From contig NZ_JAHZIA010000007.1 of the NCBI RefSeq assembly GCF_019420015.1, forward strand, positions 1 to 64,000: a stretch of 64,000 bases of DNA, given 5' to 3'. A program made the position numbers and the translations under genes. This document shows, in pieces, positions 15,534 through 24,774 of the stretch; within the stretch, counting starts at the first letter, position 1; each line of letters opens with the position of its first letter. The DNA is from Anaerofustis sp. Its GTDB lineage: Bacteria; Bacillota; Clostridia; Eubacteriales; Anaerofustaceae. The notes below the pieces were generated by a model. The model was given only the letters and a program-made list of their open reading frames with translations, was not told the DNA's origin and did no database searches.

Positions 15534-18122
15534 ATGAATGCAAATGATTATACCGAAAAATCTCTTTTAGCAATACAAAATGCCCAAAACATGGCACTGA
15601 ACAATAAAAATTCCGTTATGGAAACAGAACATCTTTTATATGCTCTTTTGGATGACACCGGTGGGCTTATAGGGGAACTGCTTTCTAAAATGCAAGTAAA
15701 TGTAGAAAGTTTAAAAACGGAAGCAAAAAGGAAAATAGATTCTTTTCCAAAAGTCAATTCAATAGATGTGAATAGTCTTTACGCCAGCAACAATTTAAAT
15801 AGGGCAATAAATTTATCGGAACAAATAGCAAAAAATATGAAAGATGAATATGTTTCCGTTGAACATTTATTTTTATCACTATTCAGCGAAGGCGGAAGCT
15901 ATATAAATGATTTATTCAGAAAATATAAAATAGATAAAAACAACTTTACAAAAAATTTATCTTTAGTGAGAGGAGGAAGAACAGTGACAAATCAAAATCC
16001 TGAAAATACTTATAATGTTTTAGAAAAATACGGTTCTGATTTGGTAGAACTTGCAAAGAAAAATAAACTTGATCCGGTTATCGGACGAGATGACGAAATA
16101 AGAAATGTAATAAGAATATTATCGAGAAAAACAAAAAATAACCCTGTCTTAATAGGAGAACCGGGAGTCGGGAAAACAGCCATAGCCGAAGGATTGGCTC
16201 TCAGAATAGTAAGAGGGGACGTTCCAAACAACCTAAAAGACAGGAGCATATTCTCTCTTGATATGGGAGCATTGGTAGCAGGTGCAAAATTCAGAGGAGA
16301 ATTCGAAGAAAGAATAAAAGCGGTACTTGATGAAATCAAAAAAAGCGAAGGTAAAATAATTCTGTTTATAGATGAACTCCACACCATTGTAGGCGCAGGT
16401 AAAACCGACGGAGCAATGGATGCCGGAAATCTGTTAAAACCACTGCTTGCAAGAGGAGAACTACACTGTATCGGAGCAACAACACTGAACGAATACAGAG
16501 AATATATAGAAAAAGACGCTGCACTGGAAAGAAGATTCCAACCTGTTATGGTAGGAGAACCTACCGTTGAAGATACCATTGCGATTTTAAGAGGACTCAA
16601 AGAAAGATACGAAATTTATCACGGAGTAAAGATAACCGACCAGGCATTGGTATCAGCAGCAGTCCTTTCCAACAGATATATAACAGATAGATTTCTTCCT
16701 GACAAGGCAATTGACTTAATCGACGAAGCTTGTGCATTAATTAAAACAGAAATGGATTCAATGCCTACAGAACTCGATGAAGTCAACAGAAAAATAATGC
16801 AATATCAAATCGAAGCAACTGCGCTAAAAAAAGAAAAAGACGAACTTTCCAAAAAACGCCTAAGTGAAATCAATAAAGAAATTGCCGAACTTACAAGCAA
16901 ATTCAATGAAATGAAAGCAAAATGGCTTAAAGAAAAAGATAATATAGGCAAAGCGCAAAAGCTAAGAGAAGAAATAGATAAAGTGAATATAGAAATAGAA
17001 CAGGCGCAAAGAGTCAATAACCTCAATAAAGCCGCAGAACTTAAGTACGGGAAATTACCGGAACTGCAAAAGGAACTTAAAGCAGAAGAAGAAAAGTCAA
17101 AGGAAAAACATTCAACACTGTTAAGAGACAAAGTATCAGACGAAGAAATAGCAAAGATAGTTTCAAAATGGACACATATCCCTGTATCCAAACTTGTAGA
17201 AGGAGAAAGAGAAAAACTTCTTCATTTGGAAGATACTCTCCACAAGAGAGTAATAGGACAAGATGAAGCTGTAAGACTTGTAAGCGATGCGATAATAAGA
17301 TCAAGGGCAGGAATACAAGACCCTTCAAAACCGATAGGTTCTTTCCTATTTTTAGGACCTACCGGGGTCGGAAAAACAGAGCTTGCAAAAACTCTTGCCT
17401 ACACACTCTTTGATAATGAACAAAATATAATCCGTATAGATATGAGCGAGTACATGGAAAAATTCAGTGTATCAAGACTTATAGGAGCTCCTCCTGGATA
17501 TGTCGGATATGATGAAGGAGGACAACTTACTGAAGCGGTAAGAAGAAATCCCTACAGTGTCGTATTGTTTGATGAAATAGAAAAAGCACACCCTGACGTA
17601 TTTAACATTCTCCTCCAGATACTTGATGACGGAAGAGTAACGGATTCACAAGGAAGAACAATAGATTTTAAAAATACAATAATTATTCTTACTTCAAATT
17701 TGGGAAGTGAGTATCTTCTTGAAAGCACTGAAAAGTACGGAGATATTACGGAAGAAACCAAAGACAATATAGATAAACTGTTAAAAACACATTTCAGACC
17801 AGAATTTTTAAACAGGCTTGATGAAATAGTTATATACAAACCACTTAAAAAAGAAGAAATATCTCAAATAGTAGATTTAATGCTTGAAAGCTTAAAGAAA
17901 AGGCTTGAAGACAAATTCTTACACCTAGAAGTAACCGATACAGCAAAAGACTTTATTATAGATAACGGTTATGATCCTATATTCGGAGCTAGACCTTTAA
18001 AAAGATTTATTCAAAGCAAAGTCGAAACATTGATTGCAAAAGCAATACTCGCAAACAACTTTGAAAGCGGAACAACATTAACCGTCGATATAAAAGATAA
18101 CAATCTAAGTATAAGATACTAA
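15534..18122 (+). CDS. clpB: ATP-dependent chaperone ClpB (protein disaggregase)
   Basis: An 862-residue Hsp100 disaggregase that works with DnaK to pull proteins out of aggregates. The order is Clp-N domain (1-145), first AAA+ module with Walker A GEPGVGKT (208-215) and Walker B ILFIDELHT, a coiled-coil M-domain around residues 400-530 (which separates ClpB from ClpA and ClpC), second AAA+ module with GPTGVGKT near 605 and VLFDEIEKA, and the ClpB D2-small domain. The length fits the family. A strong AAAGGAGG precedes ATG. It follows the ribbon-helix-helix gene, not an HrcA or CtsR gene, so its control may differ from that of the usual Gram-positive clpB. Confidence 0.96.
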   Translation: MNANDYTEKSLLAIQNAQNMALNNKNSVMETEHLLYALLDDTGGLIGELLSKMQVNVESLKTEAKRKIDSFPKVNSIDVNSLYASNNLNRAINLSEQIAKNMKDEYVSVEHLFLSLFSEGGSYINDLFRKYKIDKNNFTKNLSLVRGGRTVTNQNPENTYNVLEKYGSDLVELAKKNKLDPVIGRDDEIRNVIRILSRKTKNNPVLIGEPGVGKTAIAEGLALRIVRGDVPNNLKDRSIFSLDMGALVAGAKFRGEFEERIKAVLDEIKKSEGKIILFIDELHTIVGAGKTDGAMDAGNLLKPLLARGELHCIGATTLNEYREYIEKDAALERRFQPVMVGEPTVEDTIAILRGLKERYEIYHGVKITDQALVSAAVLSNRYITDRFLPDKAIDLIDEACALIKTEMDSMPTELDEVNRKIMQYQIEATALKKEKDELSKKRLSEINKEIAELTSKFNEMKAKWLKEKDNIGKAQKLREEIDKVNIEIEQAQRVNNLNKAAELKYGKLPELQKELKAEEEKSKEKHSTLLRDKVSDEEIAKIVSKWTHIPVSKLVEGEREKLLHLEDTLHKRVIGQDEAVRLVSDAIIRSRAGIQDPSKPIGSFLFLGPTGVGKTELAKTLAYTLFDNEQNIIRIDMSEYMEKFSVSRLIGAPPGYVGYDEGGQLTEAVRRNPYSVVLFDEIEKAHPDVFNILLQILDDGRVTDSQGRTIDFKNTIIILTSNLGSEYLLESTEKYGDITEETKDNIDKLLKTHFRPEFLNRLDEIVIYKPLKKEEISQIVDLMLESLKKRLEDKFLHLEVTDTAKDFIIDNGYDPIFGARPLKRFIQSKVETLIAKAILANNFESGTTLTVDIKDNNLSIRY

Positions 18123-18126
18123 AAAT

Positions 18127-18150
18127 AAAAGGACCTAAAGGTCCTTTTAT
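18127..18150 (+). terminator. terminator after clpB
   Basis: AAAAGGACC and GGTCCTTTT around TAAA, followed by ATTTTT. Confidence 0.88.
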
Positions 18151-18184
18151 TTTTATAATACATAGTAATTAAAACATTAAATTT

Positions 18185-19636
18185 TTATCGTTTTACGAAA
18201 TCCAACTTATAAACACTAGGGCCGGTTATTACATTGCCTTTATAATCGAATCTTGAACCATGACAAGGACAATCCCAGCTTTTTTCATCGGGATTCCACA
18301 CAAGCTCACATCCAAGATGCGGGCATTTTACAGATACCATATAGCAGCTTCCGTCAGTATCTTTATATACGCCTATCTTTTCCCCATTATACTCAACTAT
18401 ACCTCCATGTCCTAAAGACAATTCATGCAATTCAGTATCAGGTAAATTAAAATACTCTCTGCCTATTCCTTTTATAACATGAGGTCCTTCTTTTATAACC
18501 GATTTACTTATATCTTTTGTATCAAATCTTTCCGGCGAAAATATACTTTTATCGTTATTTAAATTTTTTGTTATCATATCCTTTATAACTTCACTTCCGT
18601 ACATAGCGTGAGTTAATCCCCATTTATTAAATCCGGTTAAAACATAAATATCCTTCAATCCTTTTGATAACTGACCTATATAAGGAACCTTATCTATGCT
18701 CATACAATCTTGAGAAGAATAATGATATATTTCCTTTGAATGCTTATAAAACTCTTTTATCTTATCTCTTAAAAGATTATATTGACCTCCCTCGCTATTT
18801 TCACCGCACCTATGCTTTGCTCCTCCAAATAATAAGTATTTTTCATACTGACGAAAAGAGTATCCGTTATCTATATCAAAATAAATATCTTTCAATATAT
18901 CATTATTTTCTAACACCAAAAAATAAGACCTTTCTTGATGCATGCGCATAAAATAAAATCCGGGAAAATTCAAAAAAGGAAATCCACAGGCAAATACTAT
19001 TTTATTTGCTTTAATTTTAAATCCTTTATTGGTCAACAGTATTTTTCTTTTTTCTTTTATTGTTTCTATACGTGTATTTTCATATATTGTCAAATCCTTC
19101 AAAATGTGATTAATGAATTTTAACGGATTGAACTTTCCCTGCTTATTGTATTTTATTGCTCCTTTAAATCCTCGCGGAAGCTTATCAGATGATAAATACT
19201 TACAATCAATTCCACATTCAATCAACGCATCATACTCATCTACCAAAATATCTTCACTTACAGTTGAATATAAATAAGCACTACACTGCTCAAAATCACA
19301 ATCAATATGATTTGATTCTATCATTTTTTTATAGTCTTCTATACCTTTCTCACAACTTCTTGCATATTCTCTTGCCTTTTCTATTCCAAAGTCATTTAAT
19401 AACTGCGCATATATAAGCCCATGCGCCAAAGATATTTTACCGGTAGTAAATCCGCTGGTACCACCACAAATTTTACCGGATTCAAAAATAACAGGATTGA
19501 GCCCTTCTTCTTTTAATTTATAAGCCGTTAAAATCCCCGATATGCCTCCTCCTATTATCGCGACATCCACATTAACATTTTTATTCAAACTCTCATAGTC
19601 GGAAAGAACAACCGTATTTTTCCAAAATGAATTCAT
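18185..19636 (-). CDS. FAD-dependent oxidoreductase with C-terminal Rieske domain
   Basis: A 483-residue two-part redox enzyme. The N-terminal 380 residues are a DAO-type FAD domain with the dinucleotide motif AIIGGGISGILTA and a C-terminal loop VLTGFNKWGLTHAMYGS. The last 100 residues carry a Rieske [2Fe-2S] site, CPHLGC and CPCHGS, giving the two Cys and two His ligands. This resembles the YhfW group of Bacillus. The substrate is unknown. Start ATG 19636 is chosen because AGAGG lies six bases upstream; the in-frame start at 19675 lacks a site. It is a single-gene unit. Confidence 0.88.
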   Translation of the reverse strand: MNSFWKNTVVLSDYESLNKNVNVDVAIIGGGISGILTAYKLKEEGLNPVIFESGKICGGTSGFTTGKISLAHGLIYAQLLNDFGIEKAREYARSCEKGIEDYKKMIESNHIDCDFEQCSAYLYSTVSEDILVDEYDALIECGIDCKYLSSDKLPRGFKGAIKYNKQGKFNPLKFINHILKDLTIYENTRIETIKEKRKILLTNKGFKIKANKIVFACGFPFLNFPGFYFMRMHQERSYFLVLENNDILKDIYFDIDNGYSFRQYEKYLLFGGAKHRCGENSEGGQYNLLRDKIKEFYKHSKEIYHYSSQDCMSIDKVPYIGQLSKGLKDIYVLTGFNKWGLTHAMYGSEVIKDMITKNLNNDKSIFSPERFDTKDISKSVIKEGPHVIKGIGREYFNLPDTELHELSLGHGGIVEYNGEKIGVYKDTDGSCYMVSVKCPHLGCELVWNPDEKSWDCPCHGSRFDYKGNVITGPSVYKLDFVKR

Positions 19637-19728
19637 ATTATACCTCTTGATATTTATTTTCTGTATTATTGACAATTATAGGTAATAATATAAGTCGAAA
19701 AGAAAAAAACTTTGCTTCATTTAAAATA

Positions 19729-19754
19729 AAAAAGACTTTTAAAAAGTCTTTTTT
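19729..19754. terminator. terminator downstream of the EFR1 gene
   Basis: AAAAAGACTTTT and AAAAGTCTTTTT form a stem with A and T runs on both sides. It directly follows the stop of the minus-strand ferredoxin gene. Confidence 0.75.
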
Positions 19755-19756
19755 AA

Positions 19757-20527
19757 TTATAGAAATAATTCGTTTTCTTTTCTTACTGAGCATACTTCCT
19801 TTAATTTATGCTTTAAAGAAATAATTAACTTTTCATCCAAATAGCGCGCATTGCTACTACATAATTTTATACACCTCATACAGGATATACATTTTTTATT
19901 ATCTGTACTGCTTGGGTTGTCCATAGGTATAGCTCCGACAGGACAAACCCTTGCACAATATCCGCAAGAAGTACAACTCTCATTCACATCGGGTACTATC
20001 GGAACAGTACCGTATTTCTTATAAGAAATATTACCTGGAACACAAACTTCACGTATTGAGTCATTTTCTATGACCGATCTTATTTGCAAAGCATAATTCT
20101 CTAATGTTTTAATGTCACTGTAATCAGGTCGCCCCTTTGCATAACTACTTACTATAGAGTGCTCACAAACAACGCCGATAGCGGCAATACAGATAAACCC
20201 ACTATCCTTAAGTATATTTTTAAGTTCTAAAAGGGTATCCTCATAAGCTCTGTTTCCGTATGTTACCACAATGACGGCAAGTGTATTATTACCTTTTATT
20301 TTCTTCAATCGTTCACTTGCATCCCTTGGAACCCGTCCCCCGAAAGACGGTACTCCTACAATACATATTTCATCTTGATTAAACTCATAATTCGAATAAT
20401 CTCTCTGCCTAACCGTCAAGTCTATGTTTGTAGACTTATCAGACAACACATTGCCAACAATTTGAACGACCTTCTCAGTAGAATATGTAGGGCTAAAATA
20501 AATATTATTTATTTCTTTTATTTCCAT
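19757..20527 (-). CDS. EFR1 family ferrodoxin (flavodoxin domain plus two [4Fe-4S] clusters)
   Basis: A 256-residue electron carrier. The N-terminal 150 residues have a flavodoxin fold, with the phosphate loop FSPTYSTEK and the VPSFGGRVP segment. The C-terminus has CTSCGYCARVCP and CISCMRCIKLC, two bacterial-ferredoxin cluster motifs. The layout matches the EFR1 family of anaerobes. It probably passes electrons between an FMN and iron-sulfur centres in an anaerobic pathway; the partner is unknown. The DUF2148 iron-sulfur gene lies 55 bases upstream on the same strand and may be co-transcribed. Confidence 0.88.
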   Translation of the reverse strand: MEIKEINNIYFSPTYSTEKVVQIVGNVLSDKSTNIDLTVRQRDYSNYEFNQDEICIVGVPSFGGRVPRDASERLKKIKGNNTLAVIVVTYGNRAYEDTLLELKNILKDSGFICIAAIGVVCEHSIVSSYAKGRPDYSDIKTLENYALQIRSVIENDSIREVCVPGNISYKKYGTVPIVPDVNESCTSCGYCARVCPVGAIPMDNPSSTDNKKCISCMRCIKLCSSNARYLDEKLIISLKHKLKEVCSVRKENELFL

Positions 20528-20582
20528 ATTTTATTCCTCTTATATCAATGAATTCATGATATTTCAATAAAATCCTTTATAA

Positions 20583-21128
20583 CTATTTTTTCACTCTGTC
20601 AAAATATGGACTTTTACCACTTATACTTATAGGAATACCTTCCCAAATAATATCTTTATCGTCCACATATTCCATTTCAGAAAATACCTTGCCTATAGAA
20701 AACATCACTCTACTGTCAACTCTGTTATCCGCAGCCACAGAAACGGCAGAGCCTATCGCAATTCCCAAATCAATAGTGTTAAATGCACATCTGCCACCTG
20801 CCGTTTTATTTGCTCCGCAATTTTCAAACCCACAAAAAGAACAATGCTTAAGACCCGTATAGGCTTTTTTCACACCTATAAGCACAACTGCACCGGAATT
20901 TCTCAAATTTTTCCCATCTCTGACATAATGCCCTTCTTTTTCGCCAAATTCCCTAAAGTACACTTCTTCCATTTTATCCGCAAGTGCATCTTTTTCATTC
21001 CCTGTCAACACATAAGTGACAATATTATCTACACCTTTTGTCTTAGGAGCTGTTCTCGCTGCCGCACACATCTTTGCTGCAGTTTCCAGCAATGCTTTTT
21101 CTTCCATGCCTTTACTTTCATACAACAT
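20583..21128 (-). CDS. DUF2148 ferredoxin-domain protein
   Basis: A 181-residue protein of the DUF2148 family, annotated in many anaerobes as ferredoxin domain containing. It begins with MEEKALLETAAKMCAAARTAPKTKGVDN, a nitroreductase-like helix region, and has a cysteine cluster CSFCGFENC followed by GGRCAF, probably iron-sulfur ligands. Its function is unknown; it may form a redox unit with the following EFR1 protein. Start ATG 21128 is chosen because AAAGGAG lies upstream; the start at 21173 has no ribosome site. Confidence 0.82.
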   Translation of the reverse strand: MLYESKGMEEKALLETAAKMCAAARTAPKTKGVDNIVTYVLTGNEKDALADKMEEVYFREFGEKEGHYVRDGKNLRNSGAVVLIGVKKAYTGLKHCSFCGFENCGANKTAGGRCAFNTIDLGIAIGSAVSVAADNRVDSRVMFSIGKVFSEMEYVDDKDIIWEGIPISISGKSPYFDRVKK

Positions 21129-21303
21129 TTTATTTATCTCCTTTATATTTAATAAAATAATAATCCCCGACAACGTATATTATATTCTGCTAATCCATAA
21201 CCCCAAATTATCATATTATAAAATTATTGGTTAACACTAGTTTATCATATGATAACGTTTTTGTAAATTTGCACATTTGCTTTAAAATATATAAAGTTTT
21301 ATA

Positions 21304-21335
21304 AAAATAAAAAGATGTACATAAATGTACATCTT
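21304..21335 (-). terminator. terminator after murC
   Basis: AAGATGTACA and TGTACATCTT form a stem overlapping the murC stop codon; on the minus strand TTTTTATTTTTAT follows. Confidence 0.82.
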
Positions 21336-22734
21336 ACTCATATATCTCTTTTAATTTATCTACTATATCATAAGCAACTTTATTAATAGACTGACTTCCG
21401 GCAACTAAAACAAAATCGCCCGCTTTCGCATTTTCTACAATATAGTCTCTTATATCATCAAACTCGCTTATAACTTTAGAAGGTATATTGTATTTTTCAA
21501 CAACCTTCTTTGCTATATCTTCAGAATATATATTCCATTCATTATCTTCTCTGTCAGAATATATATCATTAAGAATTAGTTCGTCCGCACCTTGCATTGC
21601 ATCAACAAATTCATCAAACAAAAGAAATGTTCTGGAATAAGTATGAGGTTGGAATATAACAAACAGCTTATTGTGTTGATAATTCTTACAAGCATCAATT
21701 GTTACCTTTAATTCGGTAGGATGGTGAGCATAATCTTCTATTACCGTAATATCGTTGATTACACCTCTTTTTTCAAATCTTCTTTTTGCACCGGTAAATT
21801 CTTTAAAGCTTGCATTTACCACTTCTTTATCTATCATAAAGAAATCTGCCACTGCAATTACGCTTAAAGCATTAAGAACGTTGTGTTCTCCCGGAATATT
21901 CAATTCGAAATGATAGTAAAATTCTCCGTTCTTATATATATCAAAGCTAGGTTTTCCAAGTTCATTATATTCTATATTTTTCGCAACAAAATCATTATCG
22001 TCTTTTAATCCTACCTTTATAATGTTACACTCAAGCCCATCAATAATATCGAGAATATTTTTATCGTCTCCGTTAATTACAAGCAAACCGTCCTTCGGTG
22101 TTATCTCGGCAAATTTTCTGAATGATTCTTTTATCTGCGATAATCCTCCGGTAAAATAATCGAGATGGTCTCTTTCTATATTTTGGATTGTTCCGACAAA
22201 ATGTCTTGAATGAAGAAAACTGTCCACAAATTCACAAGCTTCTATAACAAAATATTCACTGTCTCCAACTCTTGAATTACCATTTATCTTTTTAAGAGTT
22301 CCTCCTATGGATATAGAAGGATCAAGATTAGCATTTAAAAATACCAATGACATTAAAGAAGATGTAGTCGTTTTTCCATGCGTACCGCTTACCGCAATGG
22401 TTCTTTTATAATATCTGCTTATAAGTCCTAAAAATATAGAACGTTCTATCTCTAGAATCCCCTTATTTTTACCCTCTACTCTTTCGGGATTGTTTTCTCT
22501 TATTGCTGCCGAATATACTATTAAATCAATATCATCTGTAATATTATCTTTATTATGACCGATAATAACCTTGATACCGTTTTTTTCCAGCTTATCCGTA
22601 TACACACATGGTCTCATATCAGAGCCCAACACTTCTTTTCCGTTTATTTTTGACATAAGCGCAAGTCCTGACATACTTGTACCGCCAATACCTATAAAAT
22701 AAATCTTTTTAATATTTTCTAAATCTATATTCAT
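21334..22734 (-). CDS. murC: UDP-N-acetylmuramate--L-alanine ligase
   Basis: A 466-residue cytoplasmic Mur ligase that joins L-alanine to UDP-MurNAc, the first amino-acid step of peptidoglycan synthesis. It shows the N-terminal UDP-binding loop FIGIGGTSMSGLALM, the ATP loop AVSGTHGKTTTSSL, the central EACEFVDSFL and HLDYF motifs, and the DYAHHPTEL segment of MurC. The length is normal. GGTGA precedes ATG 22734. It lies alone, divergent from spoVG. Confidence 0.96.
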   Translation of the reverse strand: MNIDLENIKKIYFIGIGGTSMSGLALMSKINGKEVLGSDMRPCVYTDKLEKNGIKVIIGHNKDNITDDIDLIVYSAAIRENNPERVEGKNKGILEIERSIFLGLISRYYKRTIAVSGTHGKTTTSSLMSLVFLNANLDPSISIGGTLKKINGNSRVGDSEYFVIEACEFVDSFLHSRHFVGTIQNIERDHLDYFTGGLSQIKESFRKFAEITPKDGLLVINGDDKNILDIIDGLECNIIKVGLKDDNDFVAKNIEYNELGKPSFDIYKNGEFYYHFELNIPGEHNVLNALSVIAVADFFMIDKEVVNASFKEFTGAKRRFEKRGVINDITVIEDYAHHPTELKVTIDACKNYQHNKLFVIFQPHTYSRTFLLFDEFVDAMQGADELILNDIYSDREDNEWNIYSEDIAKKVVEKYNIPSKVISEFDDIRDYIVENAKAGDFVLVAGSQSINKVAYDIVDKLKEIYE

Positions 22735-22916
22735 AAATTATTCACCGCCGTTATTTAGTAAAAACTCAATATTATATCTATTTTACTATTTTTTCATGTA
22801 TTTTACAATATATATTTAAATCATATTTGTACATATAAAATTATATGCCTTTATATAAAATTTTATTACATATATAACTTTATATAAGCCCTTTATTCAT
22901 CGGTATGTAATCGTTA

Positions 22917-22945
22917 TTGCAATTATTTAATTTATGATGTATAAT
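22917..22945 (+). promoter_or_regulatory. spoVG promoter
   Basis: TTGCAA (22917-22922) and TATAAT (22940-22945), 17-base spacer, 33 bases before the start codon. Confidence 0.6.
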
Positions 22946-22977
22946 AAAATTAACAGAAGCAAAGGGAGGAAATACAA

Positions 22978-23259
22978 ATGCAAATCACAGACATTAGGGT
23001 AAGGAAGACATATGATGAAGGAAAGATGAAAGCGATTGTATCTGTTACTTTTGATGATCAGTTCGTTATTCATGACATCAAAATAATTGAGGGAGACAAC
23101 GGGGTATTTATAGCTATGCCTAGCAGAAAAATGCCTAACGGAGAATTCAAAGATATTGCGCATCCAATAAACCTTGAAACCAGAGTCGAAATACAAAATA
23201 AAGTTTTGGAAGCATATGAAGAAAAGCTAAAAGAGCTTGCTGAAGAAACAGAAGAATAA
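22978..23259 (+). CDS. spoVG: septation/regulatory protein SpoVG
   Basis: A 93-residue SpoVG. The diagnostic core is complete: MQITDIRVRK, AIVSVTFDDQFVIHDIKIIEG, the signature VFIAMPSRKMPNGEFKDIAHPI, and an acidic C-terminal helix. SpoVG binds nucleic acid and affects septation, sporulation or virulence genes; it is also conserved in non-sporulating Firmicutes, so its presence does not prove sporulation. GGGAGG lies before ATG. It is a single gene with its own promoter and terminator. Confidence 0.97.
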   Translation: MQITDIRVRKTYDEGKMKAIVSVTFDDQFVIHDIKIIEGDNGVFIAMPSRKMPNGEFKDIAHPINLETRVEIQNKVLEAYEEKLKELAEETEE

Positions 23260-23270
23260 TGAAAAATCAA

Positions 23271-23297
23271 AAAACCTTTCAACTTGAAAGGTTTTTT
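23271..23297 (+). terminator. terminator after spoVG
   Basis: AAAACCTTTC and GAAAGGTTTTTT around AACTT. Confidence 0.88.
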
Positions 23298-23324
23298 CTT
23301 TATAAGAAATCTTATAAAGGAAAA

Positions 23325-23349
23325 TAAAAGAGCCTCTCAAAAGAGAGGC
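23325..23349 (-). terminator. terminator after the riboflavin transporter gene
   Basis: GCCTCTC and GAGAGGC around four A residues; the minus strand continues TCTTTTATTTT. Confidence 0.8.
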
Positions 23350-23380
23350 AATGGATTCATTAAGTAAAGATTTATAAAAA

Positions 23381-23947
23381 CTATTTGGTAACTTTTACAC
23401 TTTTTCTATCAGGCTCTTTATGTATAAAGTTACTGATAGGCTTATATATAATAAATGTAACCAAACAGTTAATACCGGCTTTAAGCAAATTAAAAGGAAT
23501 AACAGCAACAGGAAGAGATGCTTTAACGGCTTCAAGGGGCATTCCGTAAAAGTTAGTTGTAATAATCAAATTAGCCGGAATCATTATCAATACCATAGAT
23601 AATGCACCAAGTATCAATCCTATCATGGCTCCTTTTTTTGTTTTGTTTTTACCATACACATATGCGGTAACACCGACAAGAGCACTGCTTGATATTATAT
23701 GCATAAGAGCTCCCACCCATCCGTTCATGGCACTCACGGTCATCGCCTGAATACAACTCGAAATTACTACGGCAATAATCCCAACCACAGGTCCAAACTG
23801 TAAACCCGCAATAAGAAGCGGAATATCCATAGGCTCATATTCAAGCCATGCAGCCGATGGCATAATAGGAAATCTTACGATAAGCATAAGTACAATTGAT
23901 AATGCTATAAGCATTGAAAGTGTTACAAGTCTTCTAGTGTCTTTCAT
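23381..23947 (-). CDS. ribU: ECF transporter S component, riboflavin uptake (RibU)
   Basis: A 188-residue integral membrane protein with about six segments. The first has the conserved KDTRRLVTLSMLIALSIVL seen in RibU, followed by PSAAWLEYEPMDIPLLIAGLQFGP and the IQAMTVSAMNGWVGALMHIISSS loop. RibU binds riboflavin and uses a shared ECF energising module (not in this window) to import it. An FMN riboswitch immediately upstream fixes the substrate. Start ATG 23947 is chosen for AAGGAGG nine bases upstream. Confidence 0.93.
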   Translation of the reverse strand: MKDTRRLVTLSMLIALSIVLMLIVRFPIMPSAAWLEYEPMDIPLLIAGLQFGPVVGIIAVVISSCIQAMTVSAMNGWVGALMHIISSSALVGVTAYVYGKNKTKKGAMIGLILGALSMVLIMIPANLIITTNFYGMPLEAVKASLPVAVIPFNLLKAGINCLVTFIIYKPISNFIHKEPDRKSVKVTK

Positions 23948-23980
23948 TTTTTTATACCTCCTTAAATTTAAGGTATACAT

Positions 23981-24013
23981 AAAAAAATAGTAATCTCCCT
24001 TCAGGAAATTACC
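23981..24013 (-). terminator. FMN riboswitch attenuator hairpin
   Basis: On the minus strand GGTAATTTCC and GGGAGATTAC form a stem followed by seven T residues, between the FMN aptamer and the ribU ribosome site. FMN binding should favour this terminator. Confidence 0.75.
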
Positions 24014-24027
24014 AAAAAAATACTTTA

Positions 24028-24137
24028 TGTATCCTCTCTCATCCGGACTTTACCGTCGGTAAAGGAATTTCACCTTTTCAGCTTTCGCTCGCAGACTTTA
24101 ACTGCCGGTAGGGAATTTCACCCACCCCTGAAGATTG
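24028..24137 (-). promoter_or_regulatory. FMN riboswitch (RFN element)
   Basis: Read on the minus strand the conserved RFN blocks appear in order: ATCTTCAGGGG, GGGTGAAATTCCC, ACCGGCAGT, GTCTGCGAGCG, GGTGAAATTCC, ACCGACGGT, AGTCCGGATGAGAGAGGAT. The first and last blocks close the P1 helix. It controls the riboflavin transporter gene downstream, which should be shut off when FMN is plentiful. Confidence 0.97.
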
Positions 24138-24369
24138 TTCAAATCTATTATAGTAAAATATATTGGAAAAGTCAATATAAAGTAGTTATAGATTACTTTT
24201 ATATTCCTTCAATTTAAGATAAAATATATTGGTAGTTTAATTTAGAAATAGTATTATGTTAATTGAAATATTATTTTAAATAATCAATAATTTATAAAAA
24301 TATTTTTTTTGATTTTTAATACTACTTTATACTACTTTTATCTGCACAAAATAAAAAAGGAGGTAAAAA

Positions 24370-24612
24370 ATGCAGCTAAGAGACGCATTGAACAGAAGAA
24401 TTATAAGTCTTGGCGAAGAGAGAGGATACTCTGTCAACAGCTTAGCAAACATGGCAGGAATTCCACCGACAACATTATACAGTATGTTTGATGGGAAGTG
24501 CAAAAATCCAAGCTTTAAAACAATAAAAATGATTTGTGATTGCCTGGAAATCAGCATTAAAGATTTCTTTAACGACGAAATTTTTGATGATTTGGAAATT
24601 GGATTTAAGTAA
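24370..24612 (+). CDS. small XRE-family helix-turn-helix regulator
   Basis: An 80-residue DNA-binding protein that is essentially a single Cro/C1-type domain. RGYSVNSLANMAGIPPTTLYSMFDGKCKNPSFKTIKMICDCL forms the five-helix core, with the recognition helix at IPPTTLYSMFDG, followed by LEISIKDFF and an acidic tail. It resembles small regulators of Clostridia with the N-P-S-F-x-T-I-x-x-I-C pattern. The target is unknown; it is flanked by a riboswitch region and a terminator and is not in an operon. AAAGGAGG precedes ATG. Confidence 0.88.
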   Translation: MQLRDALNRRIISLGEERGYSVNSLANMAGIPPTTLYSMFDGKCKNPSFKTIKMICDCLEISIKDFFNDEIFDDLEIGFK

Positions 24613-24715
24613 ATTGCAGTATGGCATATTATCGGTTTTTTAATTTCTGAATTTAATAAAACAATTTACGAGTATTTTTAATTAAGTTATTTAATCGGAA
24701 AACAAAACGGATAAT

Positions 24716-24746
24716 AAAAAAAGAAGAGATTTTATCTCTTCTTTTT
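24716..24746. terminator. bidirectional terminator between the XRE gene and deoC
   Basis: AAAAAGAAGAGAT and ATCTCTTCTTTTT form a perfect stem. Confidence 0.85.
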
Positions 24747-24774
24747 ATTTTAACAAAGTATAACCTTAAAATTA

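Noticed and set aside
16010..16600. 196-residue leftward frame inside clpB
   Set aside because: It is serine-rich antisense of a highly conserved ATPase region without a start signal.
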